Shown piece after piece: positions 8,306 through 16,966 of a stretch of 64,000 nt of DNA. Both the position numbers and the translations under genes were made by a program. Under the pieces are notes generated by a model. That model had not been told where the DNA came from and did not search any database. It worked only from the letters and a program-made list of their open reading frames with translations. Source of the DNA: Planococcus lenghuensis. Its GTDB lineage: Bacteria > Bacillota > Bacilli > Bacillales_A > Planococcaceae. The DNA is taken from positions 3,576,001 to 3,640,000 of the forward strand of contig NZ_CP019640.1 of NCBI RefSeq assembly GCF_001999905.1, given 5' to 3'. Position 1 is the first letter of the stretch; the number at the start of each line of letters is the position of its first letter.

Positions 8306-9021
8306 TTGGGAAATCCTTCCTTGGTGTTCTTATATGCAGCTGCTCTTTTTTCCACTTTCAAAGTAAACCGGTAAAATGCCGAAAATGACAGAAATGCACC
8401 CAGCGAACAGGTAAACAATGGCAGCAAAAAAAGCAGCTGTGTCAAGCTTATCCATACAAGCAGCCCGTTGCTGAGCAACATGAAGAGACTCAACAGCGGG
8501 CTGCCGGCTGCAATAAGAAATGCGTTCTTCAGCCGTTCCTTTCCGCTCATGCGGTAATGGACACTGACCGACATAAAACTGATTGTATAGGCAAACAATG
8601 CCAGTCCTATTATCAATAACATCAAGGTGACAATAGTTTTTTCAGCTGGGATGGACAAAAGACTATAATACCAGACGAGCCAAAGAGCGGCAAAAAAAAT
8701 TCCCGCCTTCATACTGTCCAGGTAAGCTGACTTCAAGTGACTTAGGTATGTCCGGACAACAGAAGTGTAATCCATTTCGGTCACCCAGTCCCGAACTGTT
8801 GCAAATACGGCAACGGTCGCCGGGAAGAACAGGAGAGGCATCAACAGCAATACTGTCAGTCCAAATAATACCAAGCCCCCGAGACTGCTGATGTCCACTG
8901 TCAGAAACACAATAAACAGCGGCAGGCTCAGTATGAACCATATTAAATTGACAGCCGACAATCGCATGACCCATTCACTTGCTGCATAAAGAACACCCGT
9001 GATGCCTTTGAGCTCTTGCAT
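8302..9021 (-). CDS. DUF624 (YesL-like) membrane protein
   Basis: 239 residues with about five predicted transmembrane segments (for example near residues 20-45, 47-75, 105-125, 130-155 and 170-205). DUF624/YesL proteins regularly accompany CUT1 sugar ABC transporters in Bacilli, but their molecular role is not established. Here it directly follows the two permease genes (27-base gap) and overlaps the LacI gene by 4 bases. The start ATG follows GGGAGGT. The context suggests a role linked to the transporter. Confidence 0.82.
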   Translation of the reverse strand: MQELKGITGVLYAASEWVMRLSAVNLIWFILSLPLFIVFLTVDISSLGGLVLFGLTVLLLMPLLFFPATVAVFATVRDWVTEMDYTSVVRTYLSHLKSAYLDSMKAGIFFAALWLVWYYSLLSIPAEKTIVTLMLLIIGLALFAYTISFMSVSVHYRMSGKERLKNAFLIAAGSPLLSLFMLLSNGLLVWISLTQLLFLLPLFTCSLGAFLSFSAFYRFTLKVEKRAAAYKNTKEGFPK

Positions 9022-9048
9022 GCTATTACCTCCCTGCAGAAAGGAACG

Positions 9049-9885
9049 TTATTTAACGGCCCCTTCCCCGACTCCTTTGATGATGTATTTCTGTGCAATC
9101 ATATAGAAAATAACAACCGGAATAATTGTCAGTGTCAGACCTGCCATTGCCAAATTCCATTCAATTGTAAATTCACCGAAGAAATAAAAGACAGACAGCG
9201 GAATTGTCCGCAGATCTTTATCAACCAATGTCAGAGACGGCAGAAGGAAGTCATTCCAAATTAATATAACGTTCAGGATCATAACAGTCGCCGTAATGGG
9301 TGTGAGCATTGGAAAAATGATCCGCCAAAATACTCCAAGCTTCGATGCTCCATCGATTGTTGCCGCTTCTTCAAGAGATATCGGAATGGACTTTATGAAA
9401 CCATGGTACAGAAAAACAGAAAGCGCTGCATGGAAACCAATATTCATAAAGATCAATCCGCTGAGCGTATTATACAGCTGGATTCCTAAATTATTCGTGA
9501 TGCCGGTAACAAGCTGCATGAGCGGCATCATGATTGTCTGGAATGGAATCAGCATTGTTGCGATCAGTACCATAAAGATGATTGTGCTGATTTTACCGCC
9601 AGTCCGCGCCAGCATCCAGGCAGTCATTGAGGACAGAATAACAATGAAGGCCACTGAAACAATTGTGACAACCATCGAGTTAATAAAGGCGTTGAAAAAA
9701 TCCATCTGTTCCATCGCTTCCGTATAATACTGGAAGCTGAATGTTTCTGGAAACGCCAAAGTGTTTTCATATAATTCCCGCCGGTCTTTAAAGGAGTTGA
9801 TAAAAATAATATAGACGGGAGATAAGAAGATCAGCGCCATTAAAACGAGCAGTATTTCCTTGGACCAATCCCGCAATAGCCGCAT
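9049..9885 (-). CDS. Sugar ABC transporter permease, MalG type
   Basis: 278 residues, six predicted membrane helices. The EAA loop reads EEAATIDGASKLGVFWRIIFPMLTP around residue 175, the contact site for an ATPase. The first bases overlap the previous permease gene as TAATG, indicating coupled translation. It belongs to the CUT1 family and forms the heterodimeric channel with the preceding MalF-type permease. No ATPase gene is present in this operon, so a shared MsmX-type ATPase encoded elsewhere is expected, as is common in Bacilli. Confidence 0.92.
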   Translation of the reverse strand: MRLLRDWSKEILLVLMALIFLSPVYIIFINSFKDRRELYENTLAFPETFSFQYYTEAMEQMDFFNAFINSMVVTIVSVAFIVILSSMTAWMLARTGGKISTIIFMVLIATMLIPFQTIMMPLMQLVTGITNNLGIQLYNTLSGLIFMNIGFHAALSVFLYHGFIKSIPISLEEAATIDGASKLGVFWRIIFPMLTPITATVMILNVILIWNDFLLPSLTLVDKDLRTIPLSVFYFFGEFTIEWNLAMAGLTLTIIPVVIFYMIAQKYIIKGVGEGAVK

Positions 9886-10763
9886 TACATTTCAACCTCC
9901 CGTTTCTTTGTGATATAGACTTGCGTCAGCGTAATGGCCGCAATGATGATAAAGAACATAATCGCTTTTGCTTGGCCATAGCCATAGTTTCCATAACCGA
10001 AAATCTCATTATAGATATTCATCGCAAATAATTCAGTGGCATTCGCAGGACCGCCCCCTGTCAGTGACAAGTTGACGTCATAAATCTTAAAGCCGTATGA
10101 CAGTGTCAGGAACAAGCTGATCGTAAAGGCGGGCATCAACAGCGGGAGTGTGACCCTCGTGAGCCGTTGCCAGTTACTGGCGCCATCGATTTTAGCAGCT
10201 TCCACCACTTCACCGGGAATTCCTTGGATACCGGCAATATAGACAATCATGACATAGCCTGCCATCTGCCATGTAAATACGAACACCAGAGCGAATAACG
10301 CAAACGTTTCGTTATTCAGCCAATTGAAGAAAATACTTTCAAGGCCTGTCACTTCTCCGACAAGCGTGAAAACATCCAGAAATACAAATTGCCAGATATA
10401 ACCGAGAATCAGACCGCCAATCAGATAGGGCATGAACAGCATGGTCCGGGCTAAGTTCGCCGTCCGTAATTTCGATGTTACCAGTAAGGCGAACGCGAGT
10501 CCTACCACATTAACTGACACGACCGAAAGCACTGTGAACAATACAGTCAGCCACATGGACTGCATGAATCGGTCATCTGCGAACAATGTACTGAAATTCT
10601 CCAAGCCAACGAATTCCATTGGATTGGCGGCAATACCGTCCCAGTCGAAAAATGCATAGTAAATCCCGATCAGAAACGGAACAATTACTACGATTGTAAA
10701 AATGATGAGCAGCGGGGCGGTAAACAAGAGATACCAGCCAACTTTACTTTTCCTGCTTCCCAC
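9885..10763 (-). CDS. Sugar ABC transporter permease, MalF type
   Basis: About 292 residues, six predicted helices, with the EAA loop EVVEAAKIDGASNWQRLTRVTLPLLMP near residue 190. I place the start at GTG 10763, which has AGAAGGG eight bases upstream and gives the usual short cytoplasmic N-terminus (MGSRKSKVGWYLLF); an in-frame ATG at 10808 is possible but lies right after a strong hairpin and lacks a good site. It works with the next permease and the upstream binding protein to import the disaccharide substrate of the GH65 enzymes. Confidence 0.9.
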   Translation of the reverse strand: MGSRKSKVGWYLLFTAPLLIIFTIVVIVPFLIGIYYAFFDWDGIAANPMEFVGLENFSTLFADDRFMQSMWLTVLFTVLSVVSVNVVGLAFALLVTSKLRTANLARTMLFMPYLIGGLILGYIWQFVFLDVFTLVGEVTGLESIFFNWLNNETFALFALVFVFTWQMAGYVMIVYIAGIQGIPGEVVEAAKIDGASNWQRLTRVTLPLLMPAFTISLFLTLSYGFKIYDVNLSLTGGGPANATELFAMNIYNEIFGYGNYGYGQAKAIMFFIIIAAITLTQVYITKKREVEM

Positions 10764-10818
10764 GTCTATCCCTTCTTTCCTAAACATTGTTTGCTTTGGC
10801 CCTTTCATAGAAAAGGCA

Positions 10819-10842
10819 GGACACGCCGCAGCAGGCGTGTCC
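10819..10842 (-). terminator. Intercistronic hairpin after the sugar-binding protein gene
   Basis: Perfect 9-bp stem GGACACGCC / GGCGTGTCC with a 6-base loop, followed on the minus strand by TGCCTTTTCT. It separates the binding-protein gene from the permease genes and is probably a partial terminator or mRNA stabiliser. The xylF-xylG junction has a comparable hairpin. Confidence 0.6.
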
Positions 10843-10879
10843 CGTATTCACTGATTATTGCTCTCAAGCAAGCTGAAAC

Positions 10880-12118
10880 TTACTCGACTGCGTTCTGCCA
10901 AGCGGCATCGAGGTTCTCGATGAACTCATCGCCTGTCATGTCTTCATTTACAAAGAATTCTTCAGCCGCTGGGGCGAAATCGTTTGGAACAACGTTCGCT
11001 GGATAGTAATTGTGCGACCAAGGAATCGTCTCACCGCTATTGGAAGCTTCAAGAACTGCCTGCGACAATGGATCGAGGCCTTCTGCTTCAATATTAGTCA
11101 TTGCCGGGATGAAACCGAATTCTTCAACAATAATCCGTTTGCCTTCTTCACTTGTATGGAGCCATTCAAGGAAATCGATTGCCGCTTCAATTTCTTCCGG
11201 TTCTTTTTCCGCATTGACTGCCCAGTTACTTCCTACACCGACAGCAAGCTTGTCATTTCCTTCAAGCGGGAATGGTGCCAGTCCAACTTCGAAATCCACG
11301 CCAAAGTCTTCAAGCAGTGCCCAAGACCAGTTTCCTTGGTGAATCATCGCTGTTTCACCAGCTACAAAGTCACCCACTTGCTGATCATATGAAACACTCA
11401 GCGGGCTTGGAGTGTTTGCTCTGATCGCTTCCATAAATTCTCCGAATCTCTGGAACTCTTCAGTTTCAGCCAATGTTACTTCACCAGCTGTCACTTGCTC
11501 CATGAATTCGACAGGGTCTTCCTGAAGAGAGAAAGGATAGTTACTCATATGGCCAATCAGGAAATATGCTTCCTGTGATAATCCGTATCCATTGATGCCT
11601 TGTTCGTTGAATTCTTCAAGCGTGCTGACAAACGATTCGTAATCCGCGATATCCTCGGGATCAACAAGATCTTTATTATAAACAATACCAAAGCCTTCTA
11701 CCCCGTACGGAATGCCGACTAATCTGTCATCGAGCATGAGTCCCATGCCTGGTGCAATGTTTTCGGTGAATTCTTCACCGCTCAAATCATAAACATAGGA
11801 TTCGAGACGTTCAGCGACTGTTGCGTTTTGAAGACTGAAAATCGAAGGACCGGTTCCGTTACTGAGACGGATCTGCAGCTGCTGGAAATAATCGTCTCCT
11901 GTTGTACCGATTACTTCCACGCCTACACCTGTTTCTTCCTCATACGTCTCGGCTGCGGCTTCAAGCTGTTCTGAAATTTCGACTTTTGTCTGGAAAATCG
12001 TAATTGTTTCCCCTGGCTCTACAGCAGCTTCTTCTTCTTCACCGCCGCCGCAAGCAGCAAGGACCGGTAACATTGCAGCGACTGTTAAACCTGCAGTGAT
12101 TTTCTTATTGAACAACAT
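10880..12118 (-). CDS. Sugar ABC transporter substrate-binding lipoprotein
   Basis: 412 residues. Signal sequence with lipobox LAAC (Cys about residue 23) followed by GGGEEEE linker, then a cluster-B type extracellular solute-binding domain (family 1, as in maltose-binding proteins). Segments such as YGVEGFGIVYNKDL and AMIHQGNWSWALLEDFG are typical of the family's hinge and ligand-cleft regions. It should capture the oligosaccharide outside the membrane for the two permeases encoded downstream. It is the second gene of the operon, 63 bases after the first GH65 gene, with AAAGGGGG before the ATG. The ligand is inferred from the GH65 enzymes only. Confidence 0.92.
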   Translation of the reverse strand: MLFNKKITAGLTVAAMLPVLAACGGGEEEEAAVEPGETITIFQTKVEISEQLEAAAETYEEETGVGVEVIGTTGDDYFQQLQIRLSNGTGPSIFSLQNATVAERLESYVYDLSGEEFTENIAPGMGLMLDDRLVGIPYGVEGFGIVYNKDLVDPEDIADYESFVSTLEEFNEQGINGYGLSQEAYFLIGHMSNYPFSLQEDPVEFMEQVTAGEVTLAETEEFQRFGEFMEAIRANTPSPLSVSYDQQVGDFVAGETAMIHQGNWSWALLEDFGVDFEVGLAPFPLEGNDKLAVGVGSNWAVNAEKEPEEIEAAIDFLEWLHTSEEGKRIIVEEFGFIPAMTNIEAEGLDPLSQAVLEASNSGETIPWSHNYYPANVVPNDFAPAAEEFFVNEDMTGDEFIENLDAAWQNAVE

Positions 12119-12181
12119 GTGTGGTGCCCCCTTTGATTAATTAAAATTTATAGTAAATAAAATGACAGGGTCATTTTACGA

Positions 12182-14566
12182 CTACCGTACCGTGGATGAT
12201 GAATGCGGACGGATTTCACGGAACTGGACTTCCATCGTATCTTCCATTTCGTACGTCATCCCGCCTGTCTCAATTATCACGCTTCTGTTGTCACTCGCTG
12301 TGACTTTCAGTGCTTTTTGAGTAATTTCAATCGCCAGCGCCTGCCCTTGCCAGAAAATCGAAAATTGCATTCGATGCCAGTGCTTTGGAAGCCGCGGATT
12401 GATCCGCAGGACTCCGTCTGCAAGACGGACACCTGCAAATCCGAATACAGCCGCCTTCCAGATACCACCGATTGATGCCGCATGCACCCCGTCATCTGAA
12501 GTATCCATCTGCGGGCCCAGATCCACCTCACAGGCTTTTCTGAACAGCGAGTAAGCAAGCTCTTTTTCGCCGAGATCATTCGCTATGATGACATGTGTCG
12601 CCAAGCTCAGTGATGAATCATGCAGTGTGCGTGGTTCATAGTAATTGAAATTTGCCCGTTTCACCGCTTCAGATAAACGTTCATCATCCTGCAGAAATGT
12701 CTGTCCGAGCAGATAAAACAACAACAATGTATCTGCCTGTTTTGTCACTTGGAATCCATTGATCTGTTCTGCATTGTAGTTGCGGTAAATCGTCCGGACT
12801 TTCGTCTGATTTTTATATTTTGTGAGATCGATATCCGGAAGCTGCAAATATGTGTCATCCTGCGGAATCACATAATCTTCTTTTCTTGGCTGCGGCAGAT
12901 ACAGCAGATCTGCTTTTGCCCGCCATTCCCTGTACGCGTTATCCACTTCAAACTTCCGCAACAGCTCCGGATTTTCATCCTTCAGTTTTTCATAGTAGCG
13001 GACGGCCAATTTCATATTGAAATACGCCATGTAATTCGTATACGCATTATTGCTGACATGCTCTTTATACTCGTCCGGACCGATGACATCCGTGATCATG
13101 TATGTCCGTCTGTCACTGTGCCACTCCAGCCGGCTTGCCCAAAAATCAGCCGTGCTGAAAACCATCTCGTAACCGCAATGTTCCATGAAGTCCCGGTCTC
13201 CGGTAATGTTCTCGTATTGGTACACGGCAAACGCAATATCCGCTGAGATATGCTGTTCGATGAAACCGGACCAAATCTTCGTCTGATCACCTGTGACAAT
13301 ATCAATATCGCCCCAAACCGGAGTCACTTCCCCATCTGACGGCCATGCCATCTCCCAAGGGTACATGGCACCGGCATAGCCGTTGTCTGCCGCTTTTTGC
13401 CGGGCGCCCGGGAGCCCCCGGTACCGGTATGTCAGAAGCGACCTGGCAGCAGCCGGATTGGAGTAAATGAAGAACGGCAGGATGAAGATTTCAGTATCCC
13501 AAAACGAATGGCCCTTATAGCCTTCGCCGCTAAGTGCCTTAGCTCCGATGCCCATCCGGTCATCATGAGCAGGAGCCATGGCGGTAAGCTGATACAGGGC
13601 AAACCGCAAAGCCAATTGATCGAATCCGCTATCGCTTTCGATTTTGATGTTGCAGGCATCCCATACTTTTTCCTGCCACGCCTGTTTGTGGGAAAGGAAT
13701 AGCGCATCATACCCTTCGTCTGCTCGCTGGCGCAGTTCTTTAAGTGATTGTTCCCTGAATCCCTGGAGGTCACATCCCTCCGCACTTGCATTCCCGTCAC
13801 GGCTGGTGTGGACGGTTGTCAGCTTTTCCATCTCGAGTTTATCGCCTCGCCGGAGACTGAAATCATGTGTCAGCCATACTTTTCGCCGGTCCATGTCCTT
13901 GTCAGCATGTGCGGTTACTTTTTCACCGTTGATGATTATGTTATGTACCGTGTTAAGCACCACATCAATACTGGACTCATTTGTTGTCTGAACCAGTTGG
14001 ATAAAGCGATTCTCTGCTATCCGGCGCTCCCCTTCAAGAAAATGCTGGGCTCCGGAATTCGTCACCTGGGCATTGATGCCACTTTCAACAGACACATCTA
14101 TCGGGTCAGTAAGACTTTCAATTTCCATTTTCATCCCGATCAAATGCAGGTTATCGAGCGACACAAATCTTTTGAAGTGAAACCTTACTCCTTTTCCCTT
14201 TGGAGACACCCATTCAAACATTCTTGTGAGTTCAGCCGTCTTTAAATTCAGCTGACGAATATAGTTCTTTGTTTCTCCGAATTCAAGGCTGAACCGTTCT
14301 CCATCAATCCTGATATCGAGTTGGGTCACATCTGCCAGATTTGGAAGTTCTGTCACTTCGTTTTTCTGCGACTTGTTGAAGGTGCCATTTATGAATAGGT
14401 TTCTCTTCTCTTTAATGTACGGTTCCTCGGCAGCTGATCGCAGTCCTATGTATCCATTGCCGAGTACCATGACGGCTTCACCTTTTCCCAGGGTATCAGC
14501 AGAAAATGCTGTTTCTGACACAATCCAGTTTGCCAGCTCACCTTGGCCCTGTGAATAATCCATCAT
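12182..14566 (-). CDS. GH65 phosphorylase of the YcjT/kojibiose phosphorylase type
   Basis: 794 residues. From memory of E. coli YcjT (kojibiose phosphorylase), the two share a long run of features: LGNGYIGLRSAAEE at the N-terminus, NEVTELPNLADVTQLDI, the barrel motif ALSGEGYKGHSFWDTEIF, the catalytic acid in DVIGPDEYKEHV, QVTKQADTLL, and RTLHDSSLSLATHVI for phosphate. It should release glucose and beta-glucose-1-phosphate in the cytoplasm. First gene of the operon, with its own sigma-A promoter and palindromic operators upstream. The E. coli ycj cluster likewise combines a GH65 enzyme, a CUT1 transporter and a beta-phosphoglucomutase. Linkage specificity (alpha-1,2 or alpha-1,3) is an inference. 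The ATG at 14566 or the next codon both fit the GGGGGGAT region upstream. Confidence 0.9.
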   Translation of the reverse strand: MMDYSQGQGELANWIVSETAFSADTLGKGEAVMVLGNGYIGLRSAAEEPYIKEKRNLFINGTFNKSQKNEVTELPNLADVTQLDIRIDGERFSLEFGETKNYIRQLNLKTAELTRMFEWVSPKGKGVRFHFKRFVSLDNLHLIGMKMEIESLTDPIDVSVESGINAQVTNSGAQHFLEGERRIAENRFIQLVQTTNESSIDVVLNTVHNIIINGEKVTAHADKDMDRRKVWLTHDFSLRRGDKLEMEKLTTVHTSRDGNASAEGCDLQGFREQSLKELRQRADEGYDALFLSHKQAWQEKVWDACNIKIESDSGFDQLALRFALYQLTAMAPAHDDRMGIGAKALSGEGYKGHSFWDTEIFILPFFIYSNPAAARSLLTYRYRGLPGARQKAADNGYAGAMYPWEMAWPSDGEVTPVWGDIDIVTGDQTKIWSGFIEQHISADIAFAVYQYENITGDRDFMEHCGYEMVFSTADFWASRLEWHSDRRTYMITDVIGPDEYKEHVSNNAYTNYMAYFNMKLAVRYYEKLKDENPELLRKFEVDNAYREWRAKADLLYLPQPRKEDYVIPQDDTYLQLPDIDLTKYKNQTKVRTIYRNYNAEQINGFQVTKQADTLLLFYLLGQTFLQDDERLSEAVKRANFNYYEPRTLHDSSLSLATHVIIANDLGEKELAYSLFRKACEVDLGPQMDTSDDGVHAASIGGIWKAAVFGFAGVRLADGVLRINPRLPKHWHRMQFSIFWQGQALAIEITQKALKVTASDNRSVIIETGGMTYEMEDTMEVQFREIRPHSSSTVR

Positions 14567-14626
14567 ATCGGTATCCCCCCTCCCTTTTCTTTGTTTTATT
14601 CGCCTCTAAGGTTCACCCATAGCTAT

Positions 14627-14715
14627 TGGAAACGTTTTCATCAAGTTTTCGAAAACGTTTTAGATTTTGAAGAAAAATAAAGACGTTCTGTCAGAAATAT
14701 TCCACAAAACGTTTT
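14627..14715 (-). promoter_or_regulatory. Cluster of LacI/CcpA-type palindromes in the operon leader
   Basis: Three CG-centred palindromes: TGGAAACGTTTTCA (14627-14640), AAAACGTTTT (14652-14661) and AAAACGTTTT (14706-14715). The first differs from the cre consensus at one position. A further cre-like element, TGAAAGCGCT on the minus strand, occupies 14735-14744 at the expected transcription start. All lie downstream of the promoter, where a bound repressor would block elongation or initiation. Assignment to the operon's LacI protein or to CcpA is inferred. Confidence 0.65.
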
Positions 14716-14750
14716 CTTATTGGTAAAAATATAGAGCGCTTTCACTTATT

Positions 14751-14779
14751 AGTATAGTTCTTTCACTTTGGGTAGTCAA
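14751..14779 (-). promoter_or_regulatory. Sigma-A promoter of the phosphorylase operon
   Basis: On the minus strand TTGACT (14774-14779), a 17-base spacer and TATACT (14751-14756), about 185 bases before the first start codon. Confidence 0.7.
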
Positions 14780-14858
14780 TGGAAGCACTGAACTGTCTCT
14801 TCATGCAAACGGCAAGCAGATTCCCTCACTGTCCGGCTTGCCGGTATGTTTTAATTCT

Positions 14859-15638
14859 TCAATCAAACAACAGACGCAAGCCGATGATCATTAAAAGAAA
14901 AGACAGCATTTGAATGATCGCTGTTCCTGATATCTTTCTGGAGAGCCGCACGCCCAGCTGTGAACCGGCTAACACGCCGAGTCCTCCCCAGAAAACCGCT
15001 GTCCAATCAACATTTCCGAAATAAATTTGCAGAGCTGATCCTACAGCAGTATAGAGGCACAGCGAAAAAATCGAAGTGGCTGTGGCGTAGTGGGGCGCTA
15101 TGTGGAAGACATACACCAGGATGGGTACCAAGAGCCAGCCACCTCCTATGCCAAGGTAGCTTGATATCACACCAATTACAGCTCCTATTAGAATCAGCCC
15201 TTTTACGCCGATTTCTTTGTCCTTCTGTTCTCCGGAGCTGTGACCGTTTGGCGTTTTTCTAAAACCGATGGACGAATTTTTAATGAAAAGAAATATGCTC
15301 AATGCCACCAATAGACCACCGAATATGGAATAGAACCAGGAGGCGGGGTTATTTTGCACCAGCCAGACACCGAGAATTGTTCCCGGCACAGCACTGATGG
15401 CCAGCAACATTCCTGTCTTATAATGGATGCGCTTTTGTCGTGCATAGCCGAAAACACCCGATAATGAATTGATCAATACGACGAGCAGGCCTGATCCTGC
15501 TGCTATCTCTGGTGGCATATCCAAAATCAGCAGAAGTGCGGGCACGAAAATAAATCCTCCGCCTGCTCCAACGATGATTCCATAACCGCCAGCTATTATT
15601 CCGATTGCCAAAAGCAAGAGTCCGGTTGTTATATCCAT
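14859..15638 (-). CDS. TauE/SafE-family anion exporter
   Basis: 259 residues with about eight predicted membrane segments. The family hallmark VGAGGGFIFVPALLL near residue 25 and its repeat GIGGGWLLVPILVY near residue 165 show the two-fold TauE/SafE arrangement. Members export sulfite, sulfonates or related anions. It is the last gene of the sulfatase module, about 120 bases after the ROK regulator; the context suggests it clears sulfate or sulfite released by the sulfatase. The start ATG at 15638 follows GGGGGAG by five bases; the GTG six bases upstream is too close to that site. Confidence 0.85.
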   Translation of the reverse strand: MDITTGLLLLAIGIIAGGYGIIVGAGGGFIFVPALLLILDMPPEIAAGSGLLVVLINSLSGVFGYARQKRIHYKTGMLLAISAVPGTILGVWLVQNNPASWFYSIFGGLLVALSIFLFIKNSSIGFRKTPNGHSSGEQKDKEIGVKGLILIGAVIGVISSYLGIGGGWLLVPILVYVFHIAPHYATATSIFSLCLYTAVGSALQIYFGNVDWTAVFWGGLGVLAGSQLGVRLSRKISGTAIIQMLSFLLMIIGLRLLFD

Positions 15639-15757
15639 AATCACTCCCCCAAAGAAAATGACGTCTTAAGCGGAAGTTCCAGGCAGAGGTCACTGGAACT
15701 TCATCCGTTTAATTCTAGTGAACTTGCTTCTTTCAAGCGGGTGCATTTTGATGCTTA

Positions 15758-16936
15758 TTAAGCCGGCTGGACAAAATAAGAGTCAAAAAGCAATTGGGCC
15801 GCCCCGACAGATACCGCTTCCTCTTTTAATCCCCCCCGACTGAAGTGCACTTCTGAATCATCAAATAACGTAAGGTGCTCTTTGGTAGAGCGTACAACCT
15901 CATCGAAGTATTCCGGATATGCATCGAAGATCGGACCGTTCATGATAACAGATTTCGGATGAAACATGTTGATCATGTTCGATAATCCGATTCCAAAATA
16001 GAGAACGGACTCCTGCACCGCTTGTTCCGCTGCAGGATCCTGCTCTTTCAGGGAATTGAGAAAATCCGAATATCCGTAATCAGTTTTCATCTCTTTTATA
16101 CGGCGGGTTTCATCCAGCAATGAAACCAGCGATGTATATGCAACCCAGCAACCCCTTTTTCCGCAGCTGCATTTCTTTCCTTTCGGATCAATTACCATGT
16201 GGCCCTGTGAACTGATATTTCCGGTTCGGTTCTGCATCAAATGGCCATTCGTAATAATTCCACAGCGGAGGCCTATCCCGCTTATGCAATACAAAAGATT
16301 TTCATTGCTGATTGTATTCCTTTTATACTCAGCCAGCGCAGCTGTATTTGCTCCATTTTCCACTATAATATCCAGAGGAAAGTCCTTTTGTAATTCCCGT
16401 ATGATTTCAATGCGATTCCAGCTGTCAGTACTTTGAGATCGAGAAGTTAATATTACACCTTCTTCTCTGTTTAATGGCCCGACGGCCCCGATTCCGATTC
16501 CCAGCAAGTGGTCGGCGTGAATATTGCATTCTTGCATCAGCTCTTGTATCACGTTTTTCATGGCGGAAATCGCCGCAGCCGGCTGCTGTTCGATTGTCAG
16601 CCCGAATACCTTTTGAGCGACCACACGAAACGCCATATCCACCAGCACAACTTTTGTTTGTCTTCGGGAAATATCGATTCCGACTATATAAGCTGCATTG
16701 GCCGTCGCTTTATACATAACAGGAGGCCGGCCACCGCTGGATCGGCCGAAACCCGCCTCATTAATCAGTCCCTTCGTCACCATTTCTTCAAGCAACCGGG
16801 TCAGCGTGGTCGGCGGAAGTTTTGAAAGCTTCATCACTTCCGCCTTTGGCAATGGGCCAGATTGATGAATCAGATGATAAATAAATTTTGATGTGTGATT
16901 CTTAACTGATCTATCCTGCAGAAACGTTTTAAGCAT
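15758..16936 (-). CDS. ROK-family transcriptional regulator (NagC/XylR type)
   Basis: About 392 residues. N-terminal winged helix (KAEVMKLSKLPPTTLTRLLEEM) followed by a ROK sugar-kinase-like domain with GIDISRRQTKVVLVD and the zinc motif CSCGKRGCW. The ATP-binding positions of true kinases are poorly kept, as expected for a regulator. The ATG at 16936 has GGGAG six bases upstream; a GTG at 16954 is possible. It lies 30 bases after the sulfatase gene and probably controls this module in response to a sugar derived from the sulfated substrate. A perfect palindrome between the FGE and sulfatase genes (18329-18353) is a candidate operator. Confidence 0.88.
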   Translation of the reverse strand: MLKTFLQDRSVKNHTSKFIYHLIHQSGPLPKAEVMKLSKLPPTTLTRLLEEMVTKGLINEAGFGRSSGGRPPVMYKATANAAYIVGIDISRRQTKVVLVDMAFRVVAQKVFGLTIEQQPAAAISAMKNVIQELMQECNIHADHLLGIGIGAVGPLNREEGVILTSRSQSTDSWNRIEIIRELQKDFPLDIIVENGANTAALAEYKRNTISNENLLYCISGIGLRCGIITNGHLMQNRTGNISSQGHMVIDPKGKKCSCGKRGCWVAYTSLVSLLDETRRIKEMKTDYGYSDFLNSLKEQDPAAEQAVQESVLYFGIGLSNMINMFHPKSVIMNGPIFDAYPEYFDEVVRSTKEHLTLFDDSEVHFSRGGLKEEAVSVGAAQLLFDSYFVQPA

Positions 16937-16966
16937 TTTTTCTCCCGCTTCCACTTTTGTTTTGCG

